A DNA stretch of 14,655 bases from H17-190 sp034435615. GTDB lineage: Bacteria > Chloroflexota > Dehalococcoidia > SM23-28-2 > HRBIN24. Location: assembly GCA_034435615.1 (NCBI GenBank), contig DAOTWZ010000030.1, positions 1-14,655 on the forward strand. The letters run 5' to 3'. Within the stretch, counting starts at the first letter, position 1. Each line of letters begins with the position of its first letter. The translations under genes and the position numbers were made by a program. The notes beneath the pieces are model-generated. The model was not told the origin of the DNA, did not search any database, and worked only from the letters and a program-made list of their open reading frames with translations. This document shows positions 13,298 to 14,655 of the stretch, piece by piece.

Positions 13298-14476
13298 GTG
13301 CGCTTTTCCAGACGCCTGGACAGGCTGCCGCCTTATCTCTTCGTGGAGATCAGCCGCAAGATAGCGGAGAAGCGGGCGCAGGGGATACGCGTCGTCTCCT
13401 TCGCCATAGGCGACCCCGACCTGCCCACGCCAGCCCCCGTCATCGACGCCCTGGTGGAGGCGGCCCGTGATCCGGCCAACCACCGCTACCCGGAGACGGA
13501 GGGCTTGCCGGAGCTGCGGCAGGCCATCGCCAACTGGTACCGGCGCCGCTTCGGCTTGGAGCTGGACCCGGACACCGAGGTGCTGCCCCTCATCGGCTCC
13601 AAGGAGGGGATCGCCCACATCGCCCTCTGCTTCATCGACCCCGGCGACATCGCCCTGGTGCCTGACCCCGGCTACCCGGTCTACGCCATGGGCACCGTCC
13701 TGGCTGGCGGCGAGCCCTACTACCTCCCCCTGCGGGAGGAGAACGGCTTCCTCCCCGACCTGGACGAGGTGCCGCCGGAGGTGGCGGGCCGGGCCAAGCT
13801 CCTCTGGATCAACTATCCCAACAACCCCACCGGCGCCGTGGCGGAGCTGGACTTCTTCCAGCGGGTGGTGGAGTTCGCCCGTCGCCACGGACTGGCGGTA
13901 TGCCATGACGCACCCTATACGGAAGTGGCCTTCGATGGCTACCGGCCGCCCAGCTTCCTCCAGGCCGAGGGCGCCAAGGAGGTGGGCGTGGAGTTCCACT
14001 CCCTCTCCAAGTCCTACAACATGACCGGCTGGCGCATCGGCATGGCGGTGGGGAACGCCGCCATGATACGGGCCCTGCGGGACGTCAAGTCCAACCTGGA
14101 CTCCGGCATACCTCAGGCCATCCAGCGGATGGCCATAGCCGCCCTGGAGGGGCCCCAGGACTGCATCGAGGAGCACAACCGCGTCTACCAGCGCCGCCGC
14201 GACCGCCTGGTGGAGGCGCTGCAGGCGCTGGGGCTGCGCGTGGCCCCCAGCAAGGCCTCTCTCTACCTGTGGGCGCGCGTGCCCGAGGGCGAGACCTCGG
14301 TGAGCTTCGCCACCCGGCTGCTGGAGGAGGCGGCGGTGGTGGTGACCCCGGGCATCGGCTACGGCCCCAGCGGCGAGGGCTACATCCGTCTCTCCCTCAC
14401 CCTGCCGGACGAGGACGTGGAGGAGGGGCTGCGCCGTATGGAACGCCTCTCCCGCGGGGAGCGGCCCCTGGGCTGA
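13298..14476 (+). CDS. dapL: LL-diaminopimelate aminotransferase (DapL-type), class I/II PLP aminotransferase
   Basis: A PLP-dependent fold-type I enzyme of 392 residues. The N-terminus PPYLFVEISRKIAEKRAQGI (11-30) followed by FAIGDPDLPTP (35-45) matches the DapL pattern. Further motifs are RYPETEGLPELRQAIANWY (63-81), SKEGIAH (101-107), NYPNNPTGA (172-180), DAPYTEV (204-210) with the PLP-N1 Asp204 and Tyr207, and the Schiff-base Lys238 in SLSKSYNMTGWRIG. The substrate-carboxylate Arg is in YIRLSLTLPDED near the C-terminus. DapL makes LL-diaminopimelate from tetrahydrodipicolinate in one step, bypassing DapD/DapC/DapE. The assignment rests on N-terminal similarity plus dapF two genes upstream. 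A general aspartate/alanine-type aminotransferase is the main alternative. The start is GTG 13298 with AGGAGGT 8 nt upstream. The stop is 6 nt from a convergent gene. Confidence 0.86.
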   Translation: MRFSRRLDRLPPYLFVEISRKIAEKRAQGIRVVSFAIGDPDLPTPAPVIDALVEAARDPANHRYPETEGLPELRQAIANWYRRRFGLELDPDTEVLPLIGSKEGIAHIALCFIDPGDIALVPDPGYPVYAMGTVLAGGEPYYLPLREENGFLPDLDEVPPEVAGRAKLLWINYPNNPTGAVAELDFFQRVVEFARRHGLAVCHDAPYTEVAFDGYRPPSFLQAEGAKEVGVEFHSLSKSYNMTGWRIGMAVGNAAMIRALRDVKSNLDSGIPQAIQRMAIAALEGPQDCIEEHNRVYQRRRDRLVEALQALGLRVAPSKASLYLWARVPEGETSVSFATRLLEEAAVVVTPGIGYGPSGEGYIRLSLTLPDEDVEEGLRRMERLSRGERPLG

Positions 14477-14489
14477 GCCGGCCTAGCCC
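14470..14489. terminator. Inverted repeat overlapping both convergent stops, possible bidirectional terminator
   Basis: GGGCT (14470-14474) pairs with AGCCC (14485-14489) around a 10-nt GC-rich loop. A longer outer repeat, GCCCCTG (14464-14470) and CAGGGGC (14498-14504), surrounds it as an alternative fold. The dapL stop and the minus-strand cupin stop both fall in this element. There is no T-run on either side, so classic intrinsic termination is doubtful. Confidence 0.3.
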
Positions 14490-14655
14490 TCCGGTGGCAG
14501 GGGCGGCCCCAGCACCCGCTGGCCGTAGCGACCGGCCACCTCCCTGAACTGCTCCGGCGACAGGGGCCCGCTGCGCTGCAGCGCCGACACCTCCTCGAAC
14601 AGCCTCTCGTAGCCGCCGGGGGAGATGAAGGCCAGCACCCTCGCCGGCCGTGGGC
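14483..14655 (-). CDS. C-terminal part of a cupin-type protein (partial, runs off the window)
   Basis: Reading the minus strand from the window edge gives 56 residues before a TAG stop at 14483-14485. The segment begins PARVLAFISPGGYERLFEEV and ends with RYGQRVLGPPLPPEG. This P-A-R-x-L-x-x-x-S-P-x-G-x-E pattern followed by a short helix and a terminal RYG-x-x-x-LGPPL is what I recognise at the C-terminus of quercetin-dioxygenase-like cupin proteins. The cupin metal-binding motifs themselves would lie outside the window, so activity cannot be judged. Codon third positions are mostly G/C, consistent with a real gene. It converges on dapL with only 6 nt between the stops. Confidence 0.65.
   Translation of the reverse strand, partial: PRPARVLAFISPGGYERLFEEVSALQRSGPLSPEQFREVAGRYGQRVLGPPLPPEG

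Overview
The window is a dense, high-GC bacterial chromosomal segment made up almost entirely of core metabolism genes. Nothing in it looks like a phage, transposon, integron, CRISPR array or defence island. GC-rich third positions, GTG starts and a marked preference for ATA over ATT for isoleucine point to a GC-rich, possibly thermophilic bacterium. Three features together make Chloroflexota, perhaps a Dehalococcoidia-like lineage, my best guess: an archaeal-type phosphoglycerate mutase, an LL-diaminopimelate aminotransferase-type lysine route, and an F420/flavin split-barrel protein. This placement is an inference, not proven here.

Left block (about 1-4855, minus strand). In transcription order it reads guaA (GMP synthase), a VOC-fold protein, a TfoX N-terminal-domain protein, an OsmC-family protein, purD, purE, then a tRNA-Val(GAC). 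Gaps between the protein genes are 19, -4, 17, -4 and 34 nt, so it looks like one operon. A credible sigma-70-type promoter lies just upstream of guaA. Three small accessory or stress-type genes are therefore embedded between purine biosynthesis genes.

Divergent junction (4856-4965, 110 nt). This is the largest gene-free stretch in the window. It holds the guaA promoter and the ribosome binding site of the rightward block. No stretch longer than 300 bases lacks a gene.

Right block (4966-14476, plus strand). It begins with a membrane-anchored or secreted penicillin/AHL-acylase-type Ntn hydrolase. Three glycolytic genes follow: pgk, apgM and tpiA. Next comes a tightly packed run: an FDOR/DUF385-like split-barrel protein, miaA, dapF, an EthD-domain protein and dapL. 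Gaps from tpiA onward are 7, -11, 6, 13 and 17 nt, which argues for cotranscription. DapL makes LL-diaminopimelate from tetrahydrodipicolinate and DapF epimerises it to the meso form, so the two are consecutive steps of lysine and cell-wall precursor synthesis.

Right edge. A convergent partial gene, the C-terminus of a cupin-type protein, ends only 6 nt from the dapL stop. A small inverted repeat overlaps both stop codons. Overall this is an ordinary housekeeping region. The points worth a second look are the small uncharacterised proteins embedded in the purine and lysine operons, the GuaA N-terminal extension, and a Leu in place of the usual Gly before the acylase's catalytic Ser.
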